Origin: Candidatus Gastranaerophilales bacterium
Lineage (GTDB): Bacteria > Cyanobacteriota > Vampirovibrionia > Gastranaerophilales > Gastranaerophilaceae
Length of the DNA: 64,000 nt
Assembly: GCA_947594025.1 (NCBI GenBank)
Contig: CANQDZ010000002.1
Coordinates: 1-64,000 of the forward strand
Direction of reading: 5' to 3'
Part shown: positions 1 through 8,124 of the stretch, piece by piece
How the letters are laid out: each line of letters begins with the position of its first letter
Numbering within the stretch: position 1 is the first letter of the stretch
Translations under genes and position numbers: made by a program
The notes under the pieces: model-generated
The model's input: the letters and a program-made list of their open reading frames with translations, nothing else
Databases searched by the model: none
What the model was told of the DNA's origin: nothing

Positions 1-25
1 TTTGTGAGGTCATTGACCTCACAAA
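1..25. repeat. Perfect hairpin at window edge
   Basis: Bases 1-12 are the exact reverse complement of 14-25 around a single central T, giving a strong stem-loop. It may be a terminator for a gene left of the window or the outer end of the repeat array that follows. There is no T-run on the right side, and the left flank is not visible, so its role cannot be decided. Confidence 0.55.
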
Positions 26-32
26 ACTAGAA

Positions 33-289
33 GGCTTCGCCTTAACACTCGATAAATCTATCCCAAATTTAGATAACCTCCGATATCACTAGGAGGCTGA
101 GCCCCTAACACTTGATAGATTTATTATGGATAACCTTCAATATTAACTTAGCGGGCTTCGCCTTAACACTCGATAAATCTATCCCAAATTTAGATAACCT
201 CCGATATCACTAGGAGGCTGAGCCCCTAACACTTGATAGATTTATTATGGATAACCTTCAATATTAATTTAAGGGGCTTCGTCCTTAAC
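33..289. repeat. Higher-order tandem repeat, 121-bp period made of ~60-bp half-units
   Basis: Bases 33-146 recur without a change at 154-267, separated by a 7-base linker, giving a 121-bp period. A third copy starts at 275 and decays by 289. Each 121-bp unit is itself two diverged halves of about 60 bp (33-94 and 95-153). Each half opens with a mini hairpin, GGCTTCGCC or GGCTGAGCC, followed by TTAACACTCGATAAATCTAT or a close variant. The array is non-coding and fills most of the gap before coaD. It ends about 75 bases before the coaD promoter. No transposase or CRISPR-like spacer variation is seen. Confidence 0.85.
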
Positions 290-363
290 TTAACATTTAA
301 ATAAACCGTATGAAATGTTATAGTTTGAACCTTGAACTTTCTCAAAAAACGATTTTTCGCTAC

Positions 364-392
364 TTGAATTAAACATTTTTTTTCTTTATAAT
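364..392 (+). promoter_or_regulatory. coaD promoter, predicted leaderless
   Basis: A -35 box TTGAAT (364-369) and a consensus -10 TATAAT (387-392) are separated by exactly 17 bases. The ATG of coaD starts at 399, six bases after the -10 box, so the expected transcription start falls at or next to the A of ATG. No Shine-Dalgarno sequence is present. Confidence 0.7.
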
Positions 393-398
393 TTAGCC

Positions 399-896
399 AT
401 GGGGCATAAACAGAGAATTGCAATATATCCGGGGAGCTTTGATCCGATTACAAAAGGACATTTAGATGTTCTTGATAAAGCTTCAAACATGTTTGATAAG
501 GTAATTGTTGCCGTTTTAAAAAATAGTGCAAAAAAATCTTTTTTGCCTTTCAACGATAGGGTTTATCTTATTAAAGAGAGCACAAAAGAATACGAAAATG
601 TTGAAGTTATAAGCTTTGACGGGCTTACTGTTGATTGTGCGGAACAATACGGCGCAAAATTTATAATAAGAGGTTTGCGTGCAGTTTCAGATTTTGAATA
701 TGAAATGCAGTTATCTCAAACCAATTCTGCCTTAAAGCCTGATATATGTACTGTTTTCCTAACAACAAGGGCAAAATATAACTTTATTTCATCAAGTATT
801 GTTAAGGAAATTTCACAATTTAATGGGGATGTTTCTAAATTTGTTCCCGATGTTGTGGTAAAATATTTACAAGAGAATAAAAATAAGGAAGGATAA
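399..896 (+). CDS. coaD: Phosphopantetheine adenylyltransferase (CoaD)
   Basis: Cytoplasmic enzyme of coenzyme A synthesis that adenylylates 4'-phosphopantetheine to dephospho-CoA. The 165-residue length is normal for the family. The N-terminal IAIYPGSFDPITKGH carries the nucleotidyltransferase (T/H)xGH motif (TKGH). IIRGLRAVSDFEYE and the C-terminal ISSSIVKE signature are also intact. The start at 399 is fixed by family length, since the catalytic motif begins about ten residues in, and it sits six bases after a -10 box with no ribosome site. The gene for a coiled-coil protein follows 4 bases after the stop, so the two are probably co-transcribed. Identification is secure. Confidence 0.96.
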   Translation: MGHKQRIAIYPGSFDPITKGHLDVLDKASNMFDKVIVAVLKNSAKKSFLPFNDRVYLIKESTKEYENVEVISFDGLTVDCAEQYGAKFIIRGLRAVSDFEYEMQLSQTNSALKPDICTVFLTTRAKYNFISSSIVKEISQFNGDVSKFVPDVVVKYLQENKNKEG

Positions 897-900
897 TAAA

Positions 901-1470
901 ATGTCACAATCTGAGAAAAGTTGGGTTGATTTAGTTGATAAATTAAATGAATTATACGATAGCGGTTTTCCGTTAGTTCCGGGTCGTTTACTTATTAAAG
1001 CAAAAGAATTTGCATATGTGATAGATGAACTTCCTGAAGTAATCCCAAACGAAATTAAACAAGCAAGAGTTATCCTTCAACAAAGAGATGACATTTTACA
1101 AGCCGCAAAAAATAAAGCGGACAGAATTGTCGCAAGTGCAGAAAACGAACGCTACAGACTTTTGAGCGAATCAAGCATAATGAAAGACATTGAAGAAAAA
1201 GCAGAAGAATTTAAAAGGAATGTTATTGATGAATGCGAAGATATCAAAATGAAAGCGTTCAATGAGGCTGAAGGCTTAAGATTAAAAGCTATGCAAGAGG
1301 CTATTAAGATTAAAGAGGGCGCTCAAGAATACGCAAATCAAATCTTATCAAAGCTTGAAGGCGACTTAAGCCAGCTATATCAAGTTGTTTCAAACGGTAA
1401 ACAATACCTGAACGAAATGAAGGCAAACAGCGAAAATGAAGCTTTGCCGCCACTTCAAGAAAATAGATAA
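901..1470 (+). CDS. Coiled-coil DivIVA/ATP-synthase-b-like protein
   Basis: A soluble 189-residue protein with no signal peptide or membrane segment. An N-terminal segment of about 50 residues (LVPGRLLIKAKEFAYVIDEL) is followed by a long charged heptad region (about 60-170) rich in Ala, Glu and Lys, typical of DivIVA-like or ATP synthase b-like coiled coils. Cyanobacteria and Firmicutes encode similar proteins linked to cell division or scaffolding, but no residue proves that role here. A good AAGGAAGGA site lies about 8 bases before the ATG, and coaD ends 4 bases upstream, so it is the second gene of that operon. The family assignment is tentative. Confidence 0.75.
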   Translation: MSQSEKSWVDLVDKLNELYDSGFPLVPGRLLIKAKEFAYVIDELPEVIPNEIKQARVILQQRDDILQAAKNKADRIVASAENERYRLLSESSIMKDIEEKAEEFKRNVIDECEDIKMKAFNEAEGLRLKAMQEAIKIKEGAQEYANQILSKLEGDLSQLYQVVSNGKQYLNEMKANSENEALPPLQENR

Positions 1471-1476
1471 AAATAA

Positions 1477-3327
1477 ATGAAAAAGATTACGGCATTTATA
1501 CTGGGGATACTTAGTTTAACGTGTTTTGCTCTGCCTGCTTTGGGGCAAAATGCGAACATTCAGGCGGGTAAAAGCGGCACGCTCCGTCCGATTTCTTATA
1601 AAAGCACTACTCCGACTGTGCAGATAGATACACCAAAAATTCCATGTCCTGATAAAAACGGGGTTATTTCTTCATCTTCTTATAAAATTAATTATATTTA
1701 TCCGACCACACAGAAAAATACTTCGGGAATGCTTTATCCGGGCAGCAGAGGACCTAATCAACTCGTAATTTACAAAAGAGATTTTGGCAAAAATACGGGC
1801 ACAAATGAATATGGCAGGGAAGCAATCGTTGAAGGTGATATAGTTGTCAAAATTTCAGGCGCCAATTCAACAATCCCAAATAACGGTTATGTAATTAGCG
1901 GGCATGGAAATGCCAAAAAATGGATAAGCGATAATATTAAAATCGGTACAAAAATTAAAATTGATGAATTTAATAAGGTTATAACCGCTTATACAACGGT
2001 TGACAGCTACAGATTTTACGCAGAAGAAAATATAAAAGAGGTTGAAAGGATAATTAAAGCCTCAAAGACCAAAAATTCCTCCTCTGATGAAGACAAAGAG
2101 GTAAAAAAATATTTAAAGAAAGCAAAACAGTATGCCAAAAAAGCAAAAAACGGCAACGAAAAAAGTCTGCTCTATGCTCAAAAAGCGATAGAAATGGCAG
2201 ATTGTGCTTTGAATTATTCTCTCCCTTATATTGAAAATGAATTAAAAGGCGTATGGATAAGACCGACAGAAACAAGAAGGACAGAAATTGAACGAACTCT
2301 CGATGAAATGCAAAGAACGGGAATTAATGCCGTTTTCCTTGAAACATTTTTCCATGGGAAAACAATCTTCCCTTCAACTACAATGGCAAAATATAATTTC
2401 ATTGAGCAAAATGAAATTTTTAAAGGAATTGACCCTCTTGCAATATGGACTGAAGAAGCTCATAAAAGAGGGATAAAAGTACATATTTGGTTCCAATCTT
2501 TTTATGTAGGTAATAAGCCCATATATCAAAATGACAAAACAATTTTAAGTGTTAAACCGGAATGGGCAAATAAAGACAAGGCAAATTATAATTCTGAAGA
2601 TATTACGACACATAAAATCGAGCATAACGGATACTTTTTAGACCCTGCAAATTGTGAGGTAACAAACTTTTTAGAGGAATTGTTGTATGAAATATCAGCC
2701 CGTTACGCAATTGACGGTATAAATTTGGATTATGTAAGATATCCGACGAGTGCAAAACCAACATCCTCAAATTATGAAAATTCAAACTGGGGATACACTA
2801 AATATGCAAGAGAAGAATTTAAATCCATTTATAATGTTGACCCCGTTGATGTTGCATATAACACTCCCCTTTGGAATGAGTGGTCTAAGTACAGACAGCA
2901 AAAAATTGCAAATTACGTAAAATATGTTGCCAGTACATTTAAAAACCGCGGAATTACGGTTTCTGCAGTTGTATTTCCGGAACAGGAAAACGGTGTTGCA
3001 ACTAAACAGCAAAACTGGGAATACTGGACAAAAAACACGGAGCTAAGTGCGCTTACTCCTTTAATTTTAACGGCAGACCACGAATTATCGCTCATGATGA
3101 TAAAAGGCATTAAGAAAAATATTCCGACTGATATCAAAATCTATACAGGTTTGTTTGTTCCTTTTATGGAAGGCACCGGAGAGGACTTACTTAAACAAAT
3201 TCATATAACAAGATCTGAAAAACTTGACGGCGTTATAATTTTTGACTGGAGTCATTTCGATAATAAATACAAAGAAATTCTTAAGTCTTCAGCATTTTTG
3301 CCAGGTACAAACACAAATCAAAAGTAA
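1477..3327 (+). CDS. Secreted glycosyl-hydrolase-like GHL10 (DUF187) protein
   Basis: A 616-residue exported protein. Residues 1-23 form a signal peptide (lysines, then a hydrophobic core ending PALG). Residues about 60-180 form an N-terminal domain containing NNGYVISGHGNAKKW. A Lys/Asp/Glu-rich linker at about 190-240 leads into a GHL10 TIM barrel from about 256 (LKGVWIRPTETRR, then VHIWFQSF near 336 and INLDYVRYP near 411). GHL10 proteins are common in cyanobacteria and are presumed to act on envelope polysaccharide; the substrate is unknown. It lies 6 bases after the coiled-coil gene without a clear ribosome site. Its stop codon directly abuts that of the convergent CcdA gene, leaving no room for a terminator. 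Confidence 0.85.
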   Translation: MKKITAFILGILSLTCFALPALGQNANIQAGKSGTLRPISYKSTTPTVQIDTPKIPCPDKNGVISSSSYKINYIYPTTQKNTSGMLYPGSRGPNQLVIYKRDFGKNTGTNEYGREAIVEGDIVVKISGANSTIPNNGYVISGHGNAKKWISDNIKIGTKIKIDEFNKVITAYTTVDSYRFYAEENIKEVERIIKASKTKNSSSDEDKEVKKYLKKAKQYAKKAKNGNEKSLLYAQKAIEMADCALNYSLPYIENELKGVWIRPTETRRTEIERTLDEMQRTGINAVFLETFFHGKTIFPSTTMAKYNFIEQNEIFKGIDPLAIWTEEAHKRGIKVHIWFQSFYVGNKPIYQNDKTILSVKPEWANKDKANYNSEDITTHKIEHNGYFLDPANCEVTNFLEELLYEISARYAIDGINLDYVRYPTSAKPTSSNYENSNWGYTKYAREEFKSIYNVDPVDVAYNTPLWNEWSKYRQQKIANYVKYVASTFKNRGITVSAVVFPEQENGVATKQQNWEYWTKNTELSALTPLILTADHELSLMMIKGIKKNIPTDIKIYTGLFVPFMEGTGEDLLKQIHITRSEKLDGVIIFDWSHFDNKYKEILKSSAFLPGTNTNQK

Positions 3328-4053
3328 TTAAAAGAATTGAGAAAATACTCTTTGATATATATATAGCGCACAAAGCACCAATATGAAGCCTGCCGTTTTT
3401 ATTATAATTTCGCTTATTGCGGCAAATTTTTTCATATTAACAAGCATAGATGTAAACACACCTGCAAGTATTATAATAACCGCTTGTCCCATTGCAAACA
3501 TAAAAAGTAAAAGGATTGAATAAACAACACTTTTGCTCAACGACGCAAAACCTAAAATGCTTACAAGGATTGGGGTAGAACAGGGAGTTGCTGCAAGTGC
3601 AAAAAATACACCTATGATGAACGGGAAAATAAAAAGCCCGTTTTTACTGTTTGCAGGCATTTTTTTAATCAGTTGAGGATAATAAATATCCAAAACTCCA
3701 AGCAGGTTTAATCCAAGCACCAAGATTAAAGATGCAATAATTAAAACCCAAATGTCTCCGCCAAGCGCCACAAACACTTTACCCAAATAAACGGAAATAA
3801 TACCGACGATGCTTAAAATAAAGGATAATCCAAATGAGAATGACAACATCTGAATAAAAGTTTGAAGCACGTTGTTTTTTCCATAGCCTGCTATGTAGCT
3901 TATAATAAGAGGCAAAATGCCTAACGTACAAGGGGATATGGATGATATAACACCGCCTAAAAATGAAATACCAAGCAATAACAAACCGCTATTCCCTGTA
4001 ACCAAATGATGATTTAGTACTTCATTAAAGGTTGTGGCGATGTTTTCAAGCAT
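3328..4053 (-). CDS. CcdA/DsbD-type transmembrane disulfide reductase
   Basis: A 241-residue polytopic membrane protein, about six hydrophobic segments, of the CcdA/DsbD-core family. The family moves electrons from cytoplasmic thioredoxin across the inner membrane to periplasmic thiol proteins. The two functional cysteines lie in the expected places: SISPCTLG (Cys42) in the first helix and AATPCSTP (about Cys157) in the fourth. The start codon overlaps the stop of the upstream thioredoxin-like gene as TAATG, so the two are translationally coupled. The partner supplies the periplasmic acceptor. CcdA alone is also used for cytochrome c maturation, but no cytochrome genes are nearby. Confidence 0.88.
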   Translation of the reverse strand: MLENIATTFNEVLNHHLVTGNSGLLLLGISFLGGVISSISPCTLGILPLIISYIAGYGKNNVLQTFIQMLSFSFGLSFILSIVGIISVYLGKVFVALGGDIWVLIIASLILVLGLNLLGVLDIYYPQLIKKMPANSKNGLFIFPFIIGVFFALAATPCSTPILVSILGFASLSKSVVYSILLLFMFAMGQAVIIILAGVFTSMLVNMKKFAAISEIIIKTAGFILVLCALYIYQRVFSQFF

Positions 4054-4466
4054 TATTTATTTTCCTTGGGCGATATTTCATTCAGTGCGCTTCTTATTTC
4101 ATCTTCTGTCATATCAACTTCAAATTTTTTATGCATATGACCCGTATTATCTATAAAAATAAGAGTTGGCACAACTGTTACATCATATTTGCTGATTAAG
4201 TCTTTAACTTCTCTTTTTTTGGCATTATTGCCTGCAACATTTATTTCTTTAAAGGTTATGTCATCATAATCAGGCTGAATTTTTTCAAGCATTTTTTTTA
4301 CAACCTGACATTCAGAGCACATAGGGGATTCAAATTTATAAACCAGTGCATTGCCGTTGCTTGTTGTGGCAAAGCTTAAACTTGACTTGGTTCTTGCCTG
4401 AAAGAATAAATAAAATAAGACAGGAAGTACAAAAATAATTAAAATAATAATCAAACTTTTTTTCAT
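4053..4466 (-). CDS. Membrane-anchored thioredoxin-like protein
   Basis: A 137-residue protein with an N-terminal signal anchor (residues 4-22) and a periplasmic thioredoxin fold. The redox motif is C50-S-E-C53 in ESPMCSECQ, and the cis-proline loop is TVVPTLIF near residue 100. It probably takes electrons from the CcdA-like protein encoded immediately downstream (1-base overlap). A GGAG ribosome site precedes the ATG, and a TATAAT box lies about 23 bases upstream. The CSEC sequence is not the classic CGPC, so reductase or metal-reducing roles cannot be distinguished by eye. Confidence 0.85.
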   Translation of the reverse strand: MKKSLIIILIIFVLPVLFYLFFQARTKSSLSFATTSNGNALVYKFESPMCSECQVVKKMLEKIQPDYDDITFKEINVAGNNAKKREVKDLISKYDVTVVPTLIFIDNTGHMHKKFEVDMTEDEIRSALNEISPKENK

Positions 4467-4516
4467 AATTTCTCCAATTTTTAATTTGATTATAGAAAAA
4501 CATTTCTAAAATTTCA

Positions 4517-4815
4517 ATGTTTATTTGTGCTAGGTTGTGTGGGTGGTTAGAATTTGTTCTTCGTCAAAAAGCTTGCGCTTTTTGCCTCAAACGTCGCGTC
4601 TTGAAATTTGCTTCACTCGGGCAAGTATTCGCTTCGCATACGCTGTCGCTCATTTTGCCCTCGCTGCCGCGTGACTCCGCTCCGCTTCGCACTCCGCAAA
4701 TTCCGCTGGTACGCTTTCGGGCTGTCTAACAATGCTCAGCGCATTGTTATCACGCCCTCACACACCTGAGTCCCGCTCGTGAAATTAACAGCACACAAGT
4801 GCTGTAAAAATTTCG
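4517..4815. repeat. GC-rich island of nested inverted repeats
   Basis: This gap between pyrG and the thioredoxin gene holds no credible gene. It is far more GC-rich than its surroundings and full of short perfect stem-loops: AAAAAGC/GCTTTTT near 4567, GGGCAA/TTGCCC enclosing GTAT/ATAC (4617-4665), AACAATGC/GCATTGTT near 4728, and ACAGCAC/GTGCTGT near 4789. The words GCTTCGC and CGCTTCGC recur. The pattern resembles a composite intergenic repeat or a non-autonomous palindromic element. It lies downstream of pyrG and may also stop its transcript. A 70-codon plus-strand frame at 4517-4729 looks like a by-product of the composition. Confidence 0.6.
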
Positions 4816-4820
4816 CTTCG

Positions 4821-6425
4821 CTAAGATTTTCTTCTGAGGGCGGCTTTGATTAAACCGTTGAATAAAGGATGCGGTTTTTCGGGTCTTGATTTAAATTCGG
4901 GGTGGAATTGGCAAGCCACATGCCAGTCATTTGCAGGTATTTCAACAATTTCAGCTAAAAATCCGTCAGGTGATGTTCCTGATATTACAAGCCCTTTTTC
5001 TTCAAGAAGTTTTTTATATTCATTATTTACTTCGTATCTGTGTCTGTGTCTTTCTGAAATTATTTTAGAACCATAAGCGTTTCTTACCTTTGTGCCTGCT
5101 TTAAGTTCGCATTTATATTCGCCTAAACGCATTGTCGCACCGTATCCTTTAACGCTTTTTTGCTCTGCCATAAGGTCAACAACGGGATAATTTGTTCCTT
5201 CGTCAAATTCTGTTGAATTTGCACCCTCAAGCCCCACAACATTTCTTGCATATTCAATAACGGTGCATTGAAGTCCTAAACATAAACCTAAAAACGGCAA
5301 GTTGTTTTCTCTTGCATATCTTATGGCATTTAATTTGCCCTCTATACCTCGAACGCCAAATCCGCCCGGAACAACGAGGGCGTCAACATCTTTTAAAACT
5401 TCTTTTGCTTTTTTTAAATTTGTACACTCATCTGATACAACCCATTTAATTTCAACTTTTGCATCATTTGCATAACCTGCGTGTTTTAAGCTTTCAACAA
5501 CTGAAATGTAAGCGTCGCTTAATTTTGTATATTTGCCCGCAAGAGCCACTTTTAAAGTGTGTTTTGGGTTTTTAATTTTATCTACAAGATGAATCCAATC
5601 ATCAAGATTTGCCTTTTTAAGAGGCATATTTAATTTTTTAAGTACAACATTTGCAAAATTTTGTTTTTCAAGCGCTAAGGGTACTTCATAAATTGTTGAC
5701 ATATCTCTGCATTCAATTACACATTCGGGTGCAACGGAACAAAATAGCGCAAGTTTGTTCTTTTCTCCCTTAGGTATTGCCTTTTGTGTTCTGCAAACTA
5801 AGATTTCAGGCTGAATACCCTGACTTCTTAAAGTGTTTACGCTGTGTTGAGAAGGTTTTGTTTTAAGCTCGCCCGATGTGGGTAAAAAAGGAAGTAATGT
5901 AACATGGATTGATAATGTTTTGTCATATCCTTCTTCCACCCTAAATTGACGAATAGCTTCAATAAAAGGAAGACCTTCAATGTCGCCTACGGTACCTCCG
6001 ACTTCTGCAATTAAAAAGTCAGGTTTAAATTGTTTTGCAGCTTTTTGAAGTCTTGCTTTAATTTCATTTGTGATGTGAGGAATTGTTTGCACTGTAGCGC
6101 CAAGATATTCCCCTCTCCTTTCTTTTTCTATGACTGTCTGATAAACGCTCCCTGATGTTACGTTATTTATATGTCCTAAAGATGTATCCGTAAATCTTTC
6201 ATAATGTCCAAGGTCCAGGTCTGTTTCTGCTCCGTCATCGGTTACAAAAACCTCTCCATGCTGAAACGGGCTCATTGTTCCGGGGTCAACATTTATGTAA
6301 GGGTCAAACTTTTGATTTGCGACTGTATATCCTCGAGAACGCAATAGTTTACCTAAGCTGGCGGCTACTATCCCCTTACCTAATGAACTAACTACGCCGC
6401 CTGTTATAAAAATGTATTTTGTCAT
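4821..6425 (-). CDS. pyrG: CTP synthase
   Basis: Glutamine-dependent amination of UTP to CTP in the cytoplasm. The 534-residue length is normal. The N-terminal amidoligase domain opens with [13 protein letters not shown] (ATP site). The C-terminal class I glutamine amidotransferase domain has PGGFGVRG, the nucleophile-elbow Cys in GLCLGLQ, and HPEF of the catalytic triad. The ATG lies 9 bases after the stop of gatC, so gatC-pyrG is a two-gene operon. A GGGATAAG site precedes the start. Pairing of pyrG with a tRNA-amidotransferase subunit is unusual but has no evident functional meaning beyond glutamine use. Confidence 0.97.
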   Translation of the reverse strand: MTKYIFITGGVVSSLGKGIVAASLGKLLRSRGYTVANQKFDPYINVDPGTMSPFQHGEVFVTDDGAETDLDLGHYERFTDTSLGHINNVTSGSVYQTVIEKERRGEYLGATVQTIPHITNEIKARLQKAAKQFKPDFLIAEVGGTVGDIEGLPFIEAIRQFRVEEGYDKTLSIHVTLLPFLPTSGELKTKPSQHSVNTLRSQGIQPEILVCRTQKAIPKGEKNKLALFCSVAPECVIECRDMSTIYEVPLALEKQNFANVVLKKLNMPLKKANLDDWIHLVDKIKNPKHTLKVALAGKYTKLSDAYISVVESLKHAGYANDAKVEIKWVVSDECTNLKKAKEVLKDVDALVVPGGFGVRGIEGKLNAIRYARENNLPFLGLCLGLQCTVIEYARNVVGLEGANSTEFDEGTNYPVVDLMAEQKSVKGYGATMRLGEYKCELKAGTKVRNAYGSKIISERHRHRYEVNNEYKKLLEEKGLVISGTSPDGFLAEIVEIPANDWHVACQFHPEFKSRPEKPHPLFNGLIKAALRRKS

Positions 6426-6434
6426 CTTATCCCC

Positions 6435-6716
6435 TTAGCTTATTTTAGGAACTTTAAAGAAATCGCCCTCTCTATCCGGTGCGTTCTGCATTAACTCCTC
6501 TTTGGTATGTTCATAGATTTCAACATCTTCACGCATAACATTATAAAATTCAATTGCTTGGCTCATAGGTTTAACATCGGATGTGTCAACTTCATTCATT
6601 TGCTCAATATATTTTAAAACGTCGCCAAGCTGTTTTGAAAATTTAATTTTTTCATCTTCAGTTAATTCAAGTCTTGCTAATTTTGCAACATGTTCTACGT
6701 CTTTTATTGTAATCAT
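6435..6716 (-). CDS. gatC: Aspartyl/glutamyl-tRNA amidotransferase subunit C
   Basis: The small stabilising subunit (93 residues) of the GatCAB complex, which converts Glu-tRNA(Gln) and Asp-tRNA(Asn) to Gln- and Asn-tRNA. The family core is clear: HVAKLARLELTEDE near the N-terminus, LGDVLKYIEQMNEVDT in the middle, and APDREGDFFKVPKI at the C-terminus. It is the first gene of the operon with pyrG. gatA and gatB are not in the window, so the subunits are encoded apart. An AGGGA-type site lies before the ATG, and a TGGTATCAT extended -10 is visible further upstream. Confidence 0.95.
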   Translation of the reverse strand: MITIKDVEHVAKLARLELTEDEKIKFSKQLGDVLKYIEQMNEVDTSDVKPMSQAIEFYNVMREDVEIYEHTKEELMQNAPDREGDFFKVPKIS

Positions 6717-6794
6717 TTTTAAATTCCCTTGCTAAAGATGATACCAAAAATAAAATTTTTTGTAAAATGTATTTTAATTCCAAAAAGAAAACTG

Positions 6795-6824
6795 TTGCCC
6801 TAACTCCTTAACATGTAATATAAT
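6795..6824 (+). promoter_or_regulatory. Promoter of first LuxR-type regulator, predicted leaderless
   Basis: TTGCCC (6795-6800) and a consensus TATAAT (6819-6824) are separated by 18 bases. The ATG follows six bases after the -10 box at 6831, and no ribosome-binding sequence is present. Confidence 0.65.
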
Positions 6825-6830
6825 CTTTGA

Positions 6831-7484
6831 ATGAAGAAGTATAATATACTAATAGTCGAAGACCATGCGCTTACAAGATTTGCACTTCTCACTTCGCTTA
6901 AGGAAGTCGATTTTATAAATGAAATTTTTGAGGCGGAAGATGCAATGAGCGCCTATGATATCTTAAACAAGAATAAAATAGATGTTGTGCTTATGGATTT
7001 AGGTCTTCCCGGTATAAACGGAGTTAAGGCAACAAAAGAGATTAAAAAAATACACCCTTATGTAAAAGTTATTGTTATAACTTCTCATAATGAAGAAAGC
7101 GAAGTTCTTGAATGTTTAGATGCAGGTATTAGCGCCTTTTGTTCAAAAGATATTAAACCCGATAAATTGATTGAACTTATGAAAGATATAATAAAGGGTT
7201 CAATCTGGTTTGATTCTTCGGTGTCTGAATATGTGTTAAAATCTGCAAGAGGCGGAAAAGTTTCCGTAAACAGCAAAAAACATGATAATTTTAACTTAAC
7301 AACGAAAGAACTTAAAGTGCTTGAACTTATTAAAAACGGTAACTCAAACAATGAAATTGCCAAGAAATTAAATATTTCAATAAACACAACCAAGGTTCAT
7401 GTCTGTTCAATTTTACAAAAACTTGAAGTTGACGACAGAACCCAAGCCGCCATAAAAGCTATAAAGGATAATATTACGGGATAA
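6831..7484 (+). CDS. NarL/LuxR-family response regulator
   Basis: Two-component transcription factor of 217 residues. Its receiver domain has the acid pocket (E10, D11), the phospho-acceptor Asp56 in VVLMDLGLPG, Thr in VITSH and the conserved Lys in CSKDIKP. A linker leads to a C-terminal LuxR helix-turn-helix (about 150-210): LTTKELKVLELIKNG, then NEIAKKLNISINTTKVHV. It should bind DNA when phosphorylated. No sensor kinase is nearby, so the partner is encoded elsewhere. The next regulator starts one base after this stop, which suggests translational coupling. Identification is secure; target genes are unknown, but the downstream pentapeptide and exported-protein genes are candidates. Confidence 0.93.
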   Translation: MKKYNILIVEDHALTRFALLTSLKEVDFINEIFEAEDAMSAYDILNKNKIDVVLMDLGLPGINGVKATKEIKKIHPYVKVIVITSHNEESEVLECLDAGISAFCSKDIKPDKLIELMKDIIKGSIWFDSSVSEYVLKSARGGKVSVNSKKHDNFNLTTKELKVLELIKNGNSNNEIAKKLNISINTTKVHVCSILQKLEVDDRTQAAIKAIKDNITG

Positions 7485-7485
7485 A

Positions 7486-8100
7486 ATGCCTCAAAAGATA
7501 TTAATAATAGATGATAATCCAAATGTTATAATCGAATCTCTGCCTGAATACGGTTTTGATGTTGATGTTGCGCTTGACGGGGCAGAAGGAATACAAAAAT
7601 TAAATCAAAATAATTATGATTTAGTAATATTAGAATTACTTTTGCCAAAAATGGACGGTTGGGAAACACTCAAATTTATAAGAGCAAACTCTAAGCAAAA
7701 AACCATTCCCATTATCATATTGACATCGGTTGATAATGAGGCTAAAATGGTGCTTGGATTAAAATTCGGGGCAGATGATTACATACTAAAACCTTGTTTT
7801 TTACCAAATCTTCTGGCAAGAATTGAAGCTTTGCTGAGACGCGAAAATTGGGCAAAAGAAAACAACAAACCAAAAGCGGTCAAATCAGTTCCAAAAAAAC
7901 CAATCAAAAATCTTACCAAAAGAGAAAAAGAAATATTACAATGTGTGTCTAAAGGTTATTCCAATAACGAAATTGCAAAAAAATTACTTCTTAGAAGCAC
8001 AACCGTTAAATCACATCTTAATAACATATACAAAAAACTCAAAGCAGAAAGCAGAGTGCAAGTCACACTAATTGCAATACAAAATGACCTTGTAGACTAA
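7486..8100 (+). CDS. LuxR-type regulator with Glu in place of phospho-Asp
   Basis: A 204-residue protein with a receiver domain (1-120) and a LuxR-type helix-turn-helix (about 140-200: LTKREKEILQCVSKGYSNNE, TTVKSHLNNIYKKL). The acid pocket (D9, D10), switch Thr (ILTSVD) and Lys (ILKPC) are all kept. The phospho-acceptor position reads VILELLLP, codon GAA at 7633-7635, so Glu50 replaces Asp. Asp-to-Glu changes often mimic phosphorylation, so this may be a constitutively active or phosphorylation-independent regulator. The receiver resembles OmpR-type rather than NarL-type domains, an unusual fusion to a LuxR output. It is coupled to the regulator upstream (1-base gap) and probably co-transcribed with the pentapeptide gene. 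Confidence 0.9.
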   Translation: MPQKILIIDDNPNVIIESLPEYGFDVDVALDGAEGIQKLNQNNYDLVILELLLPKMDGWETLKFIRANSKQKTIPIIILTSVDNEAKMVLGLKFGADDYILKPCFLPNLLARIEALLRRENWAKENNKPKAVKSVPKKPIKNLTKREKEILQCVSKGYSNNEIAKKLLLRSTTVKSHLNNIYKKLKAESRVQVTLIAIQNDLVD

Positions 8101-8124
8101 TAATTAAGGAGAACTTTAGAAAAA

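Noticed and set aside
33-289. CRISPR array
   Set aside because: The repeats are in tandem with no unique spacers and no cas genes lie nearby.
226-423. Minus-strand 65-codon frame over the repeat and coaD promoter
   Set aside because: It spans the repeat array and the coaD start, has no ribosome site, and its composition is that of non-coding DNA.
4517-4729. Plus-strand 70-codon frame in the hairpin island
   Set aside because: Cys/Arg/Leu-rich, without a ribosome site, and explained by local GC-rich repeats keeping the frame open.
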